From Ophioderma brevispina (Eukaryota > Echinodermata > Ophiuroidea > Amphilepidida > Ophiodermatidae), in assembly GCA_023653785.1 (NCBI GenBank), contig JAMKCH010011834.1, positions 1 through 64,000 on the forward strand: 64,000 bases of DNA. The letters are read 5' to 3'. The notes beneath the pieces were generated by a model. It was not told where the DNA came from and did not search any database. It was given only the letters and a program-made list of their open reading frames with translations. The first letter of the stretch is position 1, and each line of letters opens with the position of its first letter. The translations under genes and the position numbers were made by a program. Positions 1 to 11,700 of this stretch are shown here, piece after piece.

Positions 1-166
1 GGTTCTCTTGTTTAACATTTGCGGTTGGTGATCCTCACAATTATAATCACTTGGTTTGTGAAGTTGTTGTAGATTCTAAAGATCAAGTACACGGAACCAG
101 AACCATTCCCACCCATGCCATTATGTCAACTTATTGTTACAAGTGAATCTTTGAACTTTCATTTTG

Positions 167-762
167 TTAAAGAGTTGCAACAAGAGATTTTGGAGGCATC
201 CAAATATTGTGTCATAATAGTAAAAAAATTTCATATAGACTAGACCACTCACTAGGTTTCTTACTTGTATTTGGCTACAGAAATTCCTTAAAGAGAGAAA
301 AATTCTGATTGGATTTGCTTAATTTCAATGCCGGAGCGGACTGACGTCACTTCGCTTCACCGTGGTGAAAACAAACCAAGAAAGCCCAGGGAATCCCTGC
401 ATCGTGGTGAAAACAAAAAGGACGCAAAAATCAATATGTATGATCACTGAACATCGCGAGACAACGCTTTTAGCGCGTATCGAATGATTTGTTTTTAGGC
501 ACATTGTTGCTACGCATAACGTTTTTGCCTAAATGCCCGGATTGTCCGCCTTCCGGCTATATAAACATAAGCTGAATTTGTATTTGCTCCTATACGAATT
601 AGAAATGTCATAATTTTGTACCAAAGAGACAAAACATTTCTCAGCTTATCCTTCAGATGGGGTTATTATGATGGGAAAAGCCTACATCCGGGCAAAAATC
701 AATACTTTCAATTTTTTTAGGGACACCTGATATGTGAAATCTCTCGTTGCAACCCTTTAAGT
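167..762 (-). mobile_element. MITE family A, copy 1 (TTAA-flanked), with nested insertion
   Basis: Both ends are TTAA followed by a terminal inverted repeat of the form AAGGTGCAACGAGAGATTT, degenerate at the left end. The interior matches the uninterrupted copy at 33284-33634 in reverse orientation, including the segments around 'tttgtatttgctcctatacg' and 'gtatttggctacag'. The match is broken between about 331 and 559 by a second inverted-repeat element. There is no coding capacity. TTAA target duplications are used by the piggyBac and Kolobok superfamilies, so this is a non-autonomous member of one of them. Confidence 0.85.
331..559. mobile_element. Small inverted-repeat element nested in MITE A copy 1
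   Basis: This insert of about 229 bp begins GCCGGAGCGGAC and ends GTCCGCCTTCCGGC, an imperfect inverted repeat. It interrupts a segment that is continuous in other copies of family A. It carries two direct copies of a short motif ending 'cgtggtgaaaacaaa' at about 360 and 404. No open frame is present. The target duplication is not clear, so the superfamily is not assigned. Confidence 0.6.
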
Positions 763-1097
763 ATAAAAATCGTTGTAAAAATAGCATACTTGATAGACTT
801 TATAATGATGTTGCATATGCCCTTCCGTGTATTTAAAAATAGCCAAGTATGTAGACAACAAGCTAAGAGGCAGCAAACAAGAAGCCACTGAGGAGAATTG
901 GGAAGAGAGGAGACTAACTAGACAAAATCATGGTCATATCAGATTTATCCATGGTGAGTAAGCTGCATGGGCGTTTCATTTGCATTATCAAGAAAGGATT
1001 GTAATTTACATGTCCACAGTTTTGTACTGATTTCAGAAGTTAGGAATGCAAAGTATAGGAAAAACTAGGGAGGAGGGAGGAGAAGGATGAAGGGAAA
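763..1097. other. Unclassified AT-rich stretch
   Basis: No coding frame, tandem repeat or inverted-repeat element was recognised here. Confidence 0.4.
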
Positions 1098-1294
1098 CAC
1101 TATGAGCTAGTAAATCTCAATTCCCTTGGCCCAGCTTCGTAGCTTCATTCACCAATGTATTTAGAAAATACACCCCCTTGGTTTTTGGGGCATCATGATA
1201 CATGATACCCAGATCACATACGGTCAGTTCATGTCAATGCCTGTACAAGTTACAACTGTGTCCATGGTGGATGAGGCAATTGTAACTCATAGTG
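1098..1294 (+). mobile_element. MITE family D, copy 1
   Basis: The element is about 197 bp with ends CACTATGAGCTA and TAACTCATAGTG, a short terminal inverted repeat. Shared internal words are 'attcaccaatgtattt', 'acccagatcaca' and 'ttcatgtcaa', also seen at 14113-14301, about 36661-36858, and reversed at 37183-37408. It is non-coding. The superfamily is not assigned because no clear target duplication was seen. Confidence 0.75.
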
Positions 1295-2690
1295 GAAGAA
1301 AGGGAGGTGGTGGGATGGATGGGATGGATGTCTGTGTGGTGATGGTGTGGATGTGAATGGATAAATGCACAAGTGTATAAGCGATTTGTTAATAATTAAA
1401 ATTCTTCTGAGCAGGGACACAAGACTTCGGGGGAAAATCAGGAATTCCAGAAATTTAGCCCCAAATAAACAAATCTGGAAATGTAAAAAAAAAGTACGTG
1501 TATGGACTTTGGTGATGTTATTCAGCAATAAAAGGCTTACCCACATTGTTTGGTTAAGTGGATATACCCATAGAATTATAAACAGGAAGAAGTGAATCTT
1601 GTGTATTATGGAATAGCCCAAGTCCGTAACCGATTTCTCCCACACTTAGCGCGGCAGAGGTGTTGTTGCCGTAAGCACTCTCGCGCACTTTATGTTACGC
1701 AAGAACACCCGCATATAAAAATCTGTGCGTCCCGCGATATGTTACCAGTGTGGCATTTCCCGTGTTCCATTTTCGATCGGCCGATTTTCTGAACGATATG
1801 CGAAAAAACCAGTGATTGTGAAGAAACCATGCCTCTAAAAAAGAAGTTCCTGCCATCCCAATGACACAAAAGTTCTGCCGATGACCCCAGTGATTTGCTT
1901 AGGAAAGAGATATTTGAGTCGAGTGACAGCATTGTGGCATAGGTGTTGTGTTGGTTTCACTCGCTAAATTCGACGAACGTTAAAATAATCGCGTGTATCC
2001 TAAATATGCATAAGGCCTTTCCAAATACGACAGATAGGTAAACCAAATTTGGTGGTGCCCAAAAAACTATGAATAATGAAGTGCGTATGCTCTTATAATA
2101 CTTTTGGGCACCTCGATTTTGCTTACGCAACCTCTGTGAGAATCCACTTGCTATCTCTATATATGTCGGTTGGATATACCCCTTTAATCTGTAGTGTTTT
2201 GTTTAGCTACATTCCAGCTTAAAATTCAGCGTCTCATGTAAGCGTTTGGCCACTTAAAATCCCTGTTCTAAGCACTTCCCAAGAGGGAACATAGAAAAGG
2301 ATTTAAGTGAGAGCCCAAAACAAAAACTTGCGAAGAAACTGACCCATTGCTACGTGCTAAATGAATTCATCCAAAGGGTGAGTTGCAAGTGTATTCAAAT
2401 TACGGTATTATTATGGTAATAATTATGTAATTATTATTGCAGGTCAGGAGTATTTGACAGCTTTCTACACGAAAGATTTTTAGCCCAGAGATTGCTGGTA
2501 GGCAAGAGTGCCTCAGTGGATGCAGAGAAAATCCAATGTATCAAAGCTAAAACAAGGTAGGTTGATTAGCTGGTTTTAAAATTTGGACTTTTTGAGTTCA
2601 AGTGAGCTTAAGGGGATGTGTTGTTTATGAGCCATACGGCGTGTTAAAATCGACTAGCAAACAAGTGTCAGTTCTTATGAGAGCAGTGCA
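1295..2690. other. Unclassified stretch with GGAT-rich simple repeat
   Basis: A GGAT/GGTG-rich simple repeat lies at about 1303-1365. The block 1620-1830 has more CpG than its surroundings but no recognisable gene; its short open frames overlap on both strands and look like chance. Nothing else was identified. Confidence 0.4.
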
Positions 2691-2699
2691 TTGCGAGAT

Positions 2700-3060
2700 A
2701 TAGACATTTTGGTCCCTTGCCGAACGGGAGTTCGGGAACTGGGACTATGCTATGAAATGAGCAGGTTCGTCCGTCTGTTCATCCGTCGTGATAAAAATGT
2801 TAACCACGTTGTTAATACGATTTAATCTGGAGTTCCGTAAGGGCGACAATTGATGTAGTTTGGTGGAAAAGAGCGGGGGGTTGATGATGTTCTCGATATT
2901 GATAGGTTTGTGGCCGTAAAAATATGCTAATTAATGATCTAATTTGCATTAATACGAAAATTTTCCTGCAAGGATTGTGTACAAGTTTTGGTTTCTTTAA
3001 TGAAACATGCGGCGGTTTGGTAAGAGAGTAATGCCAAAACATACTAATATACTAATAAAA
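2700..3060 (+). repeat. Fragment related to the 15.0-16.0 kb Helitron-like repeat
   Basis: It shares the order of words seen at 15060-15540: a 'gtccgtctgttcatccgt' type leader, then 'aaaaatgttaacc', then 'gagttccgtaagggc', 'tgatgtag', 'ctaatttgcat' and 'aaaattttcc'. It is a leader plus about one monomer of that repeat. No coding potential. Confidence 0.6.
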
Positions 3061-3311
3061 GTAAAACACTGCAAGCAAAAATGTGTAAAAGGGGGAGGGC
3101 CGATTTAAGGATATAAAGTTTTCCATCTTGAGGGAAGGCTTTCACCGCAAAACCCATTGTAAAGTTTCGTGCCATTATTTCAATCCATGTGCGGTGAGAG
3201 CTAAAAGCATGATTGTGTAAGCTCCATAGAGCACTGGTTTAAAATTAATATTGGTCGACCAAAATGTGGCACATTGCGCGCATAACATCCAAAATCAAAC
3301 ATCCAATAGTC

Positions 3312-3439
3312 CATAAGATTTCACAGGGTAAATGAGAAAAGAAAAATAGTAGCTTGCTTTGATACCAAAATTTGACCACTTCTGATAAGGTTATGGAGGT
3401 GAGGATGAGGTATTAGCGATCGGGGCCCATGGCCTTTAA
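3312..3439 (-). mobile_element. MITE family G remnant (TTAA end)
   Basis: The right end reads GGGGCCCATGGCCTTTAA. The interior is the reverse complement of 40109-40224, for example 'gatttcacagggtaaatgag'. One terminal TTAA is visible; the other end was not defined. Confidence 0.6.
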
Positions 3440-3653
3440 CAGACAAATGAACCAATTTATAGAATGTTTCTGAAAAAATTCCTTTTTTTTGATGTGTAGA
3501 GTGTGGGTGGGCCTTTCACCCAGCAAGCTAGCTAGAAGGAATGTTCAAAGATAGGAATTGTCCAAAGATATCATGGGCTTCAAAACAGGTAAGCGGTCAT
3601 AGCAGTATGTGAAGCTTAGCAGAAACCTGAGTGAGAGAGTCCATGCTGTTACT

Positions 3654-3835
3654 ATTCGCTGTAGAAGTGCCATGATAATAGGATTCGTTGCCCAGCAACG
3701 GTCAAACAAATCACAATGCGCAAGGACACATGCCATACAATGAAAAGATTTGGAATTCCAACGTTTTATAAGCCTGTCATTGTTTGGACATGCCGGGACC
3801 AACGAATACCTATTAGTGGCACTTCTACAGCGAAT
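3654..3835. mobile_element. Foldback inverted-repeat element, ~180 bp
   Basis: The left arm begins TTCGCTGTAGAAGTGCCA and the right arm ends TGGCACTTCTACAGCGAA. The inverted match continues inward for more than 60 bp with mismatches, so almost the whole element could fold into a hairpin. The open frame across it on the minus strand is a by-product. Confidence 0.75.
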
Positions 3836-4319
3836 TAAGACCAAATCTTAATCATGGTTGTAAAGATAGCGATGGTGCTGTGCGAAATTAGGGGTTCACT
3901 CATGGATTTCATGAGTTAACATTGTTTTGGACCGAGGGCAGGCCGGCGCTGGGCCGTGCCCCGCGAAGTTCACACATGTTTGCATGTCTGTACTGAAATC
4001 CTCCAAAATCAGCTCCAAAGTCACCTTTTCTGTCAGTTTTGTCGTTCTTCAACACTTGAGAAAAAAACAGCCATGATCGATGGATCAAATGGGGAGTTCC
4101 ATTACTGAATAGGGGCGTGCTTCGAATGTGCACTTACATGCAAAAATATTGTGAAAGCATTTTTGTATTATTCAACACAGATTCCGAAAAAACATTTTTT
4201 TATTATAATAGTCAAGTATATGGGATTAAATATTTATTTTGAGTCAATACTAGCTGTAGCAAACCATGCTCATGTACCACACGTCTACCTATTTCTACAT
4301 GCCTACCCTAAAAGTGATC

Positions 4320-5716
4320 AGAAAGAAATGATTAATGCAGGATTAAACGTTGTTTATGACCGCGCTCTCAACCAATCGTCATCAAATATGGCTTCTATAG
4401 AAAGACAAATTCAACATTGCCTGACTAAGATTAAACATGTGGGCAGATGGAAAATGGTTTCCGTTTCTCTAAAAACTAAAAAACTGATTGTATGCATTTT
4501 GGCAACACAAGCGTCTTCACATTGACCAGAACTAAAATTGAATGGTTCTCCAATTCCTGTTGTTTCACAGACATACATTCTAGGCTTATATTGACAGTAA
4601 AATGAACTTCAAAGCTATAGTGACTACTTGAGGAAGAGATGTCAAAAAGCTCTGATTTTTAAACAGTAGTTCAAAGATGGACACTGGGGGCAGATCGCCA
4701 GTTTGCTTGCCTTTATCGACACTTGTGAGATCAAAATTGGATTAGGGTTGCATTGTTTATAGTTAGTTCTGCTAATATATGTCATATTTGAAAAAGCTTG
4801 AACTATGCAGAATCAAGGTCTTCGACTATGCTTGGGTGCTTCTCGTACCTCTTCTATGCAAAGCTTATATGCGACGCTTAATGAACCTCCATTACACCTA
4901 AGATGGGAAAAGTTAGCTCTTTCAATATGCTCTAAAACTTAATAGTAATGCTGATATCCCAACACATGAGAGCCCCTTTTTCGCCTAAATACAATGTCTA
5001 TACTGTTATAGTAACCTAATGCTATTCCATCTTTAGGAATCCGTATAAAAGAGGGGTTTTCACAGGTGTGTCCCAAATGTGATATCATTGCTTCATTTGA
5101 TGTTCCTATTAGTCCTCCTTGGACAAATGTTTGAACTGAATTGACCTAACTGTGTCATATAAGAAGGATCTAACTGATGATCTTGTTTTTCAAGCTAAAT
5201 TTGATGATCTTAGACATAATTATCATCAAACATCGAGCTATGATAGATGGGTCTAAGGTTTGGGAAAGGGCTGCTGCAGCCTTTCTTTAAGTCGCGTGAT
5301 CAACGCAGATTAGAGTTACCTGATAATGCTTCCTTATTTTCACTGCCGAATTGCAGGCACTTAAGTTGCCGTAGAGATAGCTGTATTTCCAATGAGAGTT
5401 ATTCATTATATTTTTCTGATTCACTACGAGTCTTATGGCTTTGAAGGGCAGAGAATGTCGTCATCGCTATATTGCTGAGCTGTTGGAAGATCCTCAATTG
5501 GTCTCAATTTGAATAAATCTGTTGTTTTAGCTTGGCTTCCGAGTCACCATTGGTATTCAAGGCAATGAAAAGGTTGATGTATTGGCGAAGAAAGAGCCCC
5601 ATTTGAATATAAATATAAAAAATATTGAGATCCCCTTACAGATTGATGGCTTCAGTTAATGGCTACATCAGAAAATGGTGGAAATGCTGTGGGATTCCTT
5701 TCCTAATAATAAAATG
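4320..5716 (+). pseudogene. Degenerate non-LTR retrotransposon: RT thumb and RNase H region
   Basis: Conceptual translation in shifting frames recovers a damaged catalytic YVDD box near 4350. It is followed by text typical of I/jockey-type LINEs: 'RFSKTKT' near 4460, 'NQGLRLCLGASRTSSMQS' at about 4808-4862 and 'NEPPLHLRWEKLAL' at about 4882-4925. An RNase H-like domain follows, with DGSK near 5243, 'ELQALK'-like residues near 5350, 'FSDSL' near 5415 and 'GIQGNEKVDVLAKK' at about 5550-5592. Many stops and frameshifts make it inactive. It is cut at 5717 by a hAT-like element, and the LINE text resumes at 6674. RNase H after RT suggests the I/Ingi group rather than CR1; the clade assignment is tentative. 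Confidence 0.75.
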
Positions 5717-6673
5717 TAGGGTTGCAAAGGGGTGGAAAGTTTCCGGAATTTTGGAAACTTTCAGAAACATTCGGAATTGTGAAGTCAGGGCCCTGGAATA
5801 TTGGGAATTTTCGGGGAATTTTCAATGTTGGCATTTTATTAAGTTAAACATTTTTACAAACATTTCTCCCCAGGAAAAAAAAAATAAAACCCATGTTTGT
5901 AGGCCTTCCTTTTCAATTATTACTTTTTGGGCTAAATAAGAATAGGGTGCTATACATGTACAGGCCAAATTATTAAAGGTCTCGCGTCCAGGCCACGCGA
6001 TAAAAAGTATCTAGCCAAAAAAAATTGTGGGTCAACCTGCGCATTCCCAAGTTCACTACCTCAAAAATGTTTGTAAAGGTGTGGTTTCTGTTGGGACTAG
6101 ACTTAACGATTTTAAATACATATGTTTTGTTGTTAGGGACATTTGAATTTGCATTTTCGAGGGGGAATTGGGCCCTTCTCCATAGACACTGTACAAATGG
6201 TCAGTTCATTGGGGGGTGGGGCGGCAGGGGGCTCGGCTTCGGAGCAGGGGGTGTGCCCACCACCCCCCCCCATGGCTGAATTTCCACTGAAAATGTTTGT
6301 TTGTTACCAGGAAGCAGTCAAAACATTTAAGTAAAGTTAATTTTGAAGATAATTTCTCACTAAATCTAAGGTTACTCAGGTGGGTGCGTTACAGGATACA
6401 ACTAACAAGACCAGTGAGTGATAGAATAGAAAACAAATTGACCCAAACCGTATTGATGGTTTTTTCTGTATTTCTTCTGAGATTTTCACTGGTGTACATG
6501 AAAGAGTAATATCCTATCTGAACAAAAGGACTATAATTATATTTGGATCAATTCCAAAAAGATTGTTGTGAAAATTCCCGAAAGTTTCCCAAATTCCCAT
6601 TAAATTCCGTTAATTCCCAAAAATTTCCATGGAAATTTTCCGCTCTGAAATTCCCGGGAATTTTGCAACCCTA
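5717..6673. mobile_element. hAT-like non-autonomous DNA transposon inside a LINE
   Basis: The ends are TAGGGTTGCAAA and TTTGCAACCCTA, a perfect 12-bp inverted repeat. Subterminal regions on both sides are rich in 'ggaatttt/aaaattcc' words, a long diverged inverted repeat. TIRs of the form AGGGTTGCAA are typical of hAT elements. No transposase frame is present; open frames at 6025-6509 are unrelated to transposases. An 8-bp duplication is not exact: 'ataaaatg' is on the left, with a similar 'taaaaatg' just beyond the right end. Confidence 0.7.
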
Positions 6674-7000
6674 ATTTTAAAAATGCATGCTTTTTAACAA
6701 ATGTTTGGAGCTGCTGGCAGTTAGATTTTGAATGGACGAGATTGATTAGCGCAATGTAAAATGGTCATAATTATATGACCCATAGTATTTGCTTAGAGGT
6801 GAGCCAGTCCCTCGGGTGTATTTCCTTGTGAGGTGCTCTTTCTGTGAAACATGGATTAACTTGATGCATTGTTATGCGCTTATTCGATATAGAAAAATAT
6901 TATAGCGCCCAGATTTGAAAACGTATTTCAAGATATTGAGGCCTCATTCAGGTGTAAATCAATCAATTCAATCAAATCACATTATTTTTGTTCATCACAT
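6674..7000 (+). pseudogene. 3' coding end of the interrupted LINE
   Basis: This continues the LINE broken at 5716. Shifting-frame translation gives a 'GEPVPR-CISL' motif near 6790, then 'KHGLT' and 'YYSAQ' near 6850-6915. It matches the cysteine/histidine tail that follows RNase H in this LINE group, where a CPxC-like and H-x-E-C-like pattern is usual. Frameshifts are frequent. Confidence 0.55.
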
Positions 7001-7189
7001 CATCAAATCAATCAAACAATTAAAAAAAAGATATGAAATTGAGTACAAATAAAAATGGATTTCACAATAGGAGAAATCAGATGATATTATGGATGATATA
7101 ATTAAATTAGAAATAGTGATGGAACGAGGTCACTGCTAAATGCTAAGCGTGAAAATGCGTAACTCACCTAACGAAGTGTTACTACGACA

Positions 7190-8285
7190 AAGACAGACAA
7201 AAAAAGAGATTACAAATCAAGACAAAAAAAATAAATGACAGACAGGACAAACGATACAAATTTACATGGACAAAGACAAAGACAGCCGACAGTCAAATTC
7301 CAAGGATAATAAAGTACAACAGAGTAAAAAGACCAGAAATATTAGGAAGTGTAGACAGCACTATCCGATATGATGAGACTCTTTTTCATATTAATTTGAA
7401 GGAAGAAAAAGTGGGTAGTTTTTATATAAGAAGGCAGATTAGCCCATAGTAGAGGGCCTTGGTGGAACATAGGGTATTATTAGCAAGTACGGTTATTAAA
7501 TGGTTTAAACGGGGGGATTGGGCTTGACCTTGTCTCATAATGGTGAGTATGAGTTAAACGTCAAAAAATCCTGATAATAAGGTCGTCCGGGAGAAGGGTA
7601 TAGTGTATGATACATGAAAGTGCAAGCGAGTTATAAAATCATTAACCTCAACGTTTGGAGCAGAGAAAATAAAGGGTCTGTGGGCCAGCCACAGGGAGTT
7701 AGTAAATGTTCTAATAAACTCTTTTCAGACAAAAAAAATGAGGATTACAATCAAGACAAAAATGACAGGGACAGGAAATCCGATAACAAATTACATTGGA
7801 CACAGACAACGACAGCCGGACAGGTCATTCCAAGGATAAGAAGGTACAAAAGAGTAAAAAGACCGAAAATTAGGAAGTGATGACAACACTATACGAATTG
7901 CAGAGAATCTTTTCATTTAATTTTGTGAAGGAAGATAAAGTTGCTGAAGGGCGTTTTTAATATCAAGAAGGCGATTAGCCCATAGTAGGGCCTTGGAAAC
8001 ATCAGGGTTATTAGTATTAGCAAGTAAGGTATTAAATGTTTTACACGGGGTATTTGGGCTGGCCTTGTTCATAATGGGTGAGTATGAGTATAAAGTCAAA
8101 AAAAATCCTGGATCAATAAGGGTCGTCGGTAAAGGTTATAGTGTATTGATACCTGGAACGTGGCAAGCTGAGTTTGATAAATAATTGACAATCTTAACCT
8201 TAAACGTTTTGAGCAGAGAATATAAAGGGTCTGTGTGGGCCAGCACCAGGGAGGTTAGTTACATGTTCTAATAATCTTTCTGGAG
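7190..8285 (+). repeat. Diverged tandem duplication, period ~534 bp, 2 copies
   Basis: Copy 1 is about 7193-7726 and copy 2 about 7727-8285. Both contain, in order, 'attccaaggataa', 'agagtaaaaagacc', 'gattagcccatagtag', 'gtgagtatgagt' and 'taaagggtctgtg'. The copies differ mostly by short indels. The duplication starts just after the LINE coding end, so it could be that element's 3' untranslated region; this is inferred from position only. The open frame at 7614-7880 is not a gene. Confidence 0.8.
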
Positions 8286-8791
8286 AATAAAAAGTGAGTC
8301 CAGACCAGCATTATTAGCATCAGCAAAGACCAGGCTCCATATGATATATATGGGAATAAAAGTGAATTATCATGTAAGACGTGAGATTTGAGGAAGAAAT
8401 TGTCTAACTTTGCGGATAACCCCTTTGTATCTAGAGCAATTTACTTGAAGGAGGTGATTTGTTTAAATATTGTTAATTTTTTAAAATGTTGTGATTATTT
8501 TTAAAATTTATTGTGATTGTATATTTTCTAAAAAGGTTTGATTTGTTTTTAATAATCTTAATGACATAAACTGACCCCCCACCACTAGAACCCACAAACA
8601 TACCTCGATGAGAGCTGTCGTTTTCAACTTTAATACCAGACTAACTCACTCATCAACCCAATCACCAAATGCGGATATCTCCTAATGATGTGTGAACAGG
8701 GTGAATAACACAAAGAGAACATGGACTCGTGGTCAGACATGTGGGTTTCAATCCGTCAGGGTCAAATATGTTGTGTGCTCAGAAGGCCACT
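8286..8791. other. Unclassified AT-rich stretch before the minisatellite
   Basis: No gene or element was recognised. The two frames that start near 8692-8721 run into the minisatellite and are artefacts. Confidence 0.4.
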
Positions 8792-11700
8792 TGACCTCCT
8801 CATTTACCGGCCCTGCCGCATGGGACCAGCGCCCGCAGGGACGAGGGGCCCCGCCGCAGGACCGAGCCCCGCCGCAGGGACCGGAGCCCCTGCCGCAGGG
8901 ACCCAGCCCCGCCGCAAGGGACCGAGCCCCGCGCAGGGGACAGAGACACGCCGCAGGGACCGAGCCCCGCCGCAGGGACCGAGCCCCGACATCAGGGACG
9001 GAGCCCCGACCGCAGGGATCCCAGCCCGCCGAGGGACCGAGCCCCGCCGCAGGGACGAGCCCCGGCAGAGGGACCCGAGCCCCGGCGCAGGGACCGAGGC
9101 CCCGCCGCAGGGACGAGCCCGCCGCAGGGACCCGGAGGGGCCCCCCCGCAGTGAGCCGAGCCCCGCCGCAGGGACCGACCCCGCCGCAGGACCGAGCCCC
9201 GCCGCAGGGACAGAGTAGCCCCGCCGCAGGGACCGAGCCCGGCGCAGGGACCGGCCCGCGCAGGGACCGAGCCCAGCCGCAGGGGACCGAGTCCCCGCCG
9301 CAGGGAACGATCCCCGCCGCAGGGACAGAGCCCCGCGAGCAGGGACAGAGCACCGCCGCAGGGACCGAGCCAGCCGCAAGGGACCGAGCCCCGCCGAGGG
9401 GACCGAGCCCGCCGCAGGGACCGAGCCCGGCCGCAGGGACCGAGCACCGCAGTGACCGAGCCCCTGCCGCAGGGACCAGCCCCCCGCGCAGGACCGAGCC
9501 CCGCAGCAGGGACCGAGCCCCGCGCAGGGACGAGGCCCCGCCGCAGGGACCGAGACCCGCCGCAGGGGACCGAGCCCCGCCCAGGACCGAGCCCCGCCGG
9601 GAGGTACCCGAGCCCCGCCGCTAGGGACCGAGCCCCGCCGCAGGGACGAGCCCCGGCCGCAGGGACCGAGCCCAGCCGCACGGGAACGAGGCGCCCGCCG
9701 AAGGGACCGAGCCCCGCCGCAGACCGAGCCCCGCCACGGCAGGGACCGAGCCCCGCCTGCAGGGACCCGAGCCCAGCAGAGGGAACCGAGCCGCCGCAGG
9801 GACCGAGCCCCCCCAGGGGACCGTAGCCCGCCGCCAGGACCGAGCCCCGCCGCAGGGACCGAGCCGCGCAGGGACCGAGCCCCGCCGCAGGGACCGAGCC
9901 CCGCCCAGGGACCGAGCAAGCAGCAGGACCTAGCCCCGCACGCCGCAGGGACCGAGCCCAAGCCGCAGGGAAAGAGCCCCGCAGGCAGGGAAAGAGCACG
10001 AACGCAGGGGACAGAGCCCAGCCGAAGGGAACGAGCAACACGCAGGGACCCGAGCCCGCCGCAGGGACCCGAGCCCGCAGCAGGTACCGAGCCCCCGCCG
10101 AAAGGTAACGAGCCCCCGCCGAAATGGGCCGAGCCCAGAAGCAGGGACCGAGCCCCGCCGCAGGGACCGAGCCCCGCCGCAGGACCGAGCCCCGCCGCAG
10201 GGACCGGCCACCCCCGCAGGGACCAGCCCAGCGCAGGGACCGATGCCCGCCCGCAGGGACCGAGCCCGCCCAGGGCCGAGCCCCCCCGCAGGGACGAGCC
10301 CGCCGCAGGGACCGAGCCCGCGGAGCAGGGACCGAGCCCCGCCTGAAGGGACCGAGCCCTAGCCTCAGGGAACCGAGCCCGCCGCAGGGACCGAGCCCCG
10401 CCGCAGGTACCGAGCCCCGCCGCAGGGACCGAGCCCCGCCGCGAGGGCCGAGCCCGCGCAGGGAGCCGAGCCCGAAGGGACCGGCCCCGCCGCATGGACG
10501 AGCCCCCGCAGGGACCGAGCCCCGCCGCCGGGACGAGCCCCCGCCGCGAGAGGACCCAGCCCCGCCGCAGGGCCCGAGCCCAGCCGCAGGGACCCAGCCC
10601 CGCCGCAGGACCGAGGCCCCCCAGGGACCCAGCCCCGCCGCAGGGACCGAGGCCCCGCCGCAGGGCCGAGCCCCCTCCGCGGGACCGGCCCGCGCAGGGG
10701 CCGAGACACCGCCGCAGGGACCGATGCCCCGCCGCAGGGACCGAGCCCCGCCGAGGGACCGAGCCCGCAGCTAGTGGACCGAGCCGCGCGCAGGGACAGA
10801 TGCCAGCCGCAGGGTACCGAGCCAAGCAGCAGGGACCGAGGCAGCGCAGGGACCGAGCCACGCAGCAGGGACCGAGCCCCGCCGCAGGGACCGAGCCGCC
10901 GAAGGGACCGAGCCCGCCGCAGGACCGAGGCCCCCCCGCCGAGGGTACCGAGCCCCGCCGCAGGGACGAGCCCCCCCGCAGGGACCCAGCCGCCGCCTGC
11001 AGGGACCGAGCCCCGCCGCCAGGGACCACACGCAGCTAGGGGACCGAGCTCCCCCCAGGGACCGAGCCCCGCCGCAGGGACCGAGCCCCCCGAGGGGACC
11101 GAGCGCCGCCGAGGGACCGAGCCCCGAGCTGGCCCGAGCCCGCCGCCATGACCAGCCCCGCCGAGGACAGGAGCCCGGCCGCAGGGACCGAGCACCCCGC
11201 AGGGGAACGAGCCCGGCAGCAGGGACACGGCCCCGCCGCAGGGACCGGCCCGCCGCAGGGACCGAGCCGCCCCAGGGGACCGAAGCCCCGCCGCAGGGAC
11301 CGAGCCCGCCGCAGGGACCAGCCCCGCCGCAGGGACCGAGCCTCCCCGCAGGACGCGAGCCTCCCCGCAGGGAACGAGCCCCGCCGCAGGGCCCGAGCCC
11401 TGCCCAGGGACGAGGACCCGCCGAAGGAACGAGCCCGCGCAGGGACCGAGCACCGCCGCGGGCCGAGCCCCAGCCGCAGTGACCGAGCCCCGCCGAGGGG
11501 ACCGAGCCCCGCCGCAGGGACGGAGCCCCGCCGCAGGGGCCAGAGCCGCACCAGACCAGCCCCCCTCAGGGACCGAGCCCCGCCGGCAGGTGACCGGCCC
11601 CGAAGCAGACCCGAGCCCGCCGCAGGGACCGAGCCCCGCCGCAGGGACAGCCCCGCCGGCAGGGGAACGAGCCCGCCGAGGGACCGAGCCCGCCGCAGGG

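Noticed and set aside
6025..6509. Overlapping forward frames inside the hAT-like element
   Set aside because: They show no transposase motifs such as the hAT dimerisation region and include poly-Gly/Pro text from G/C runs.
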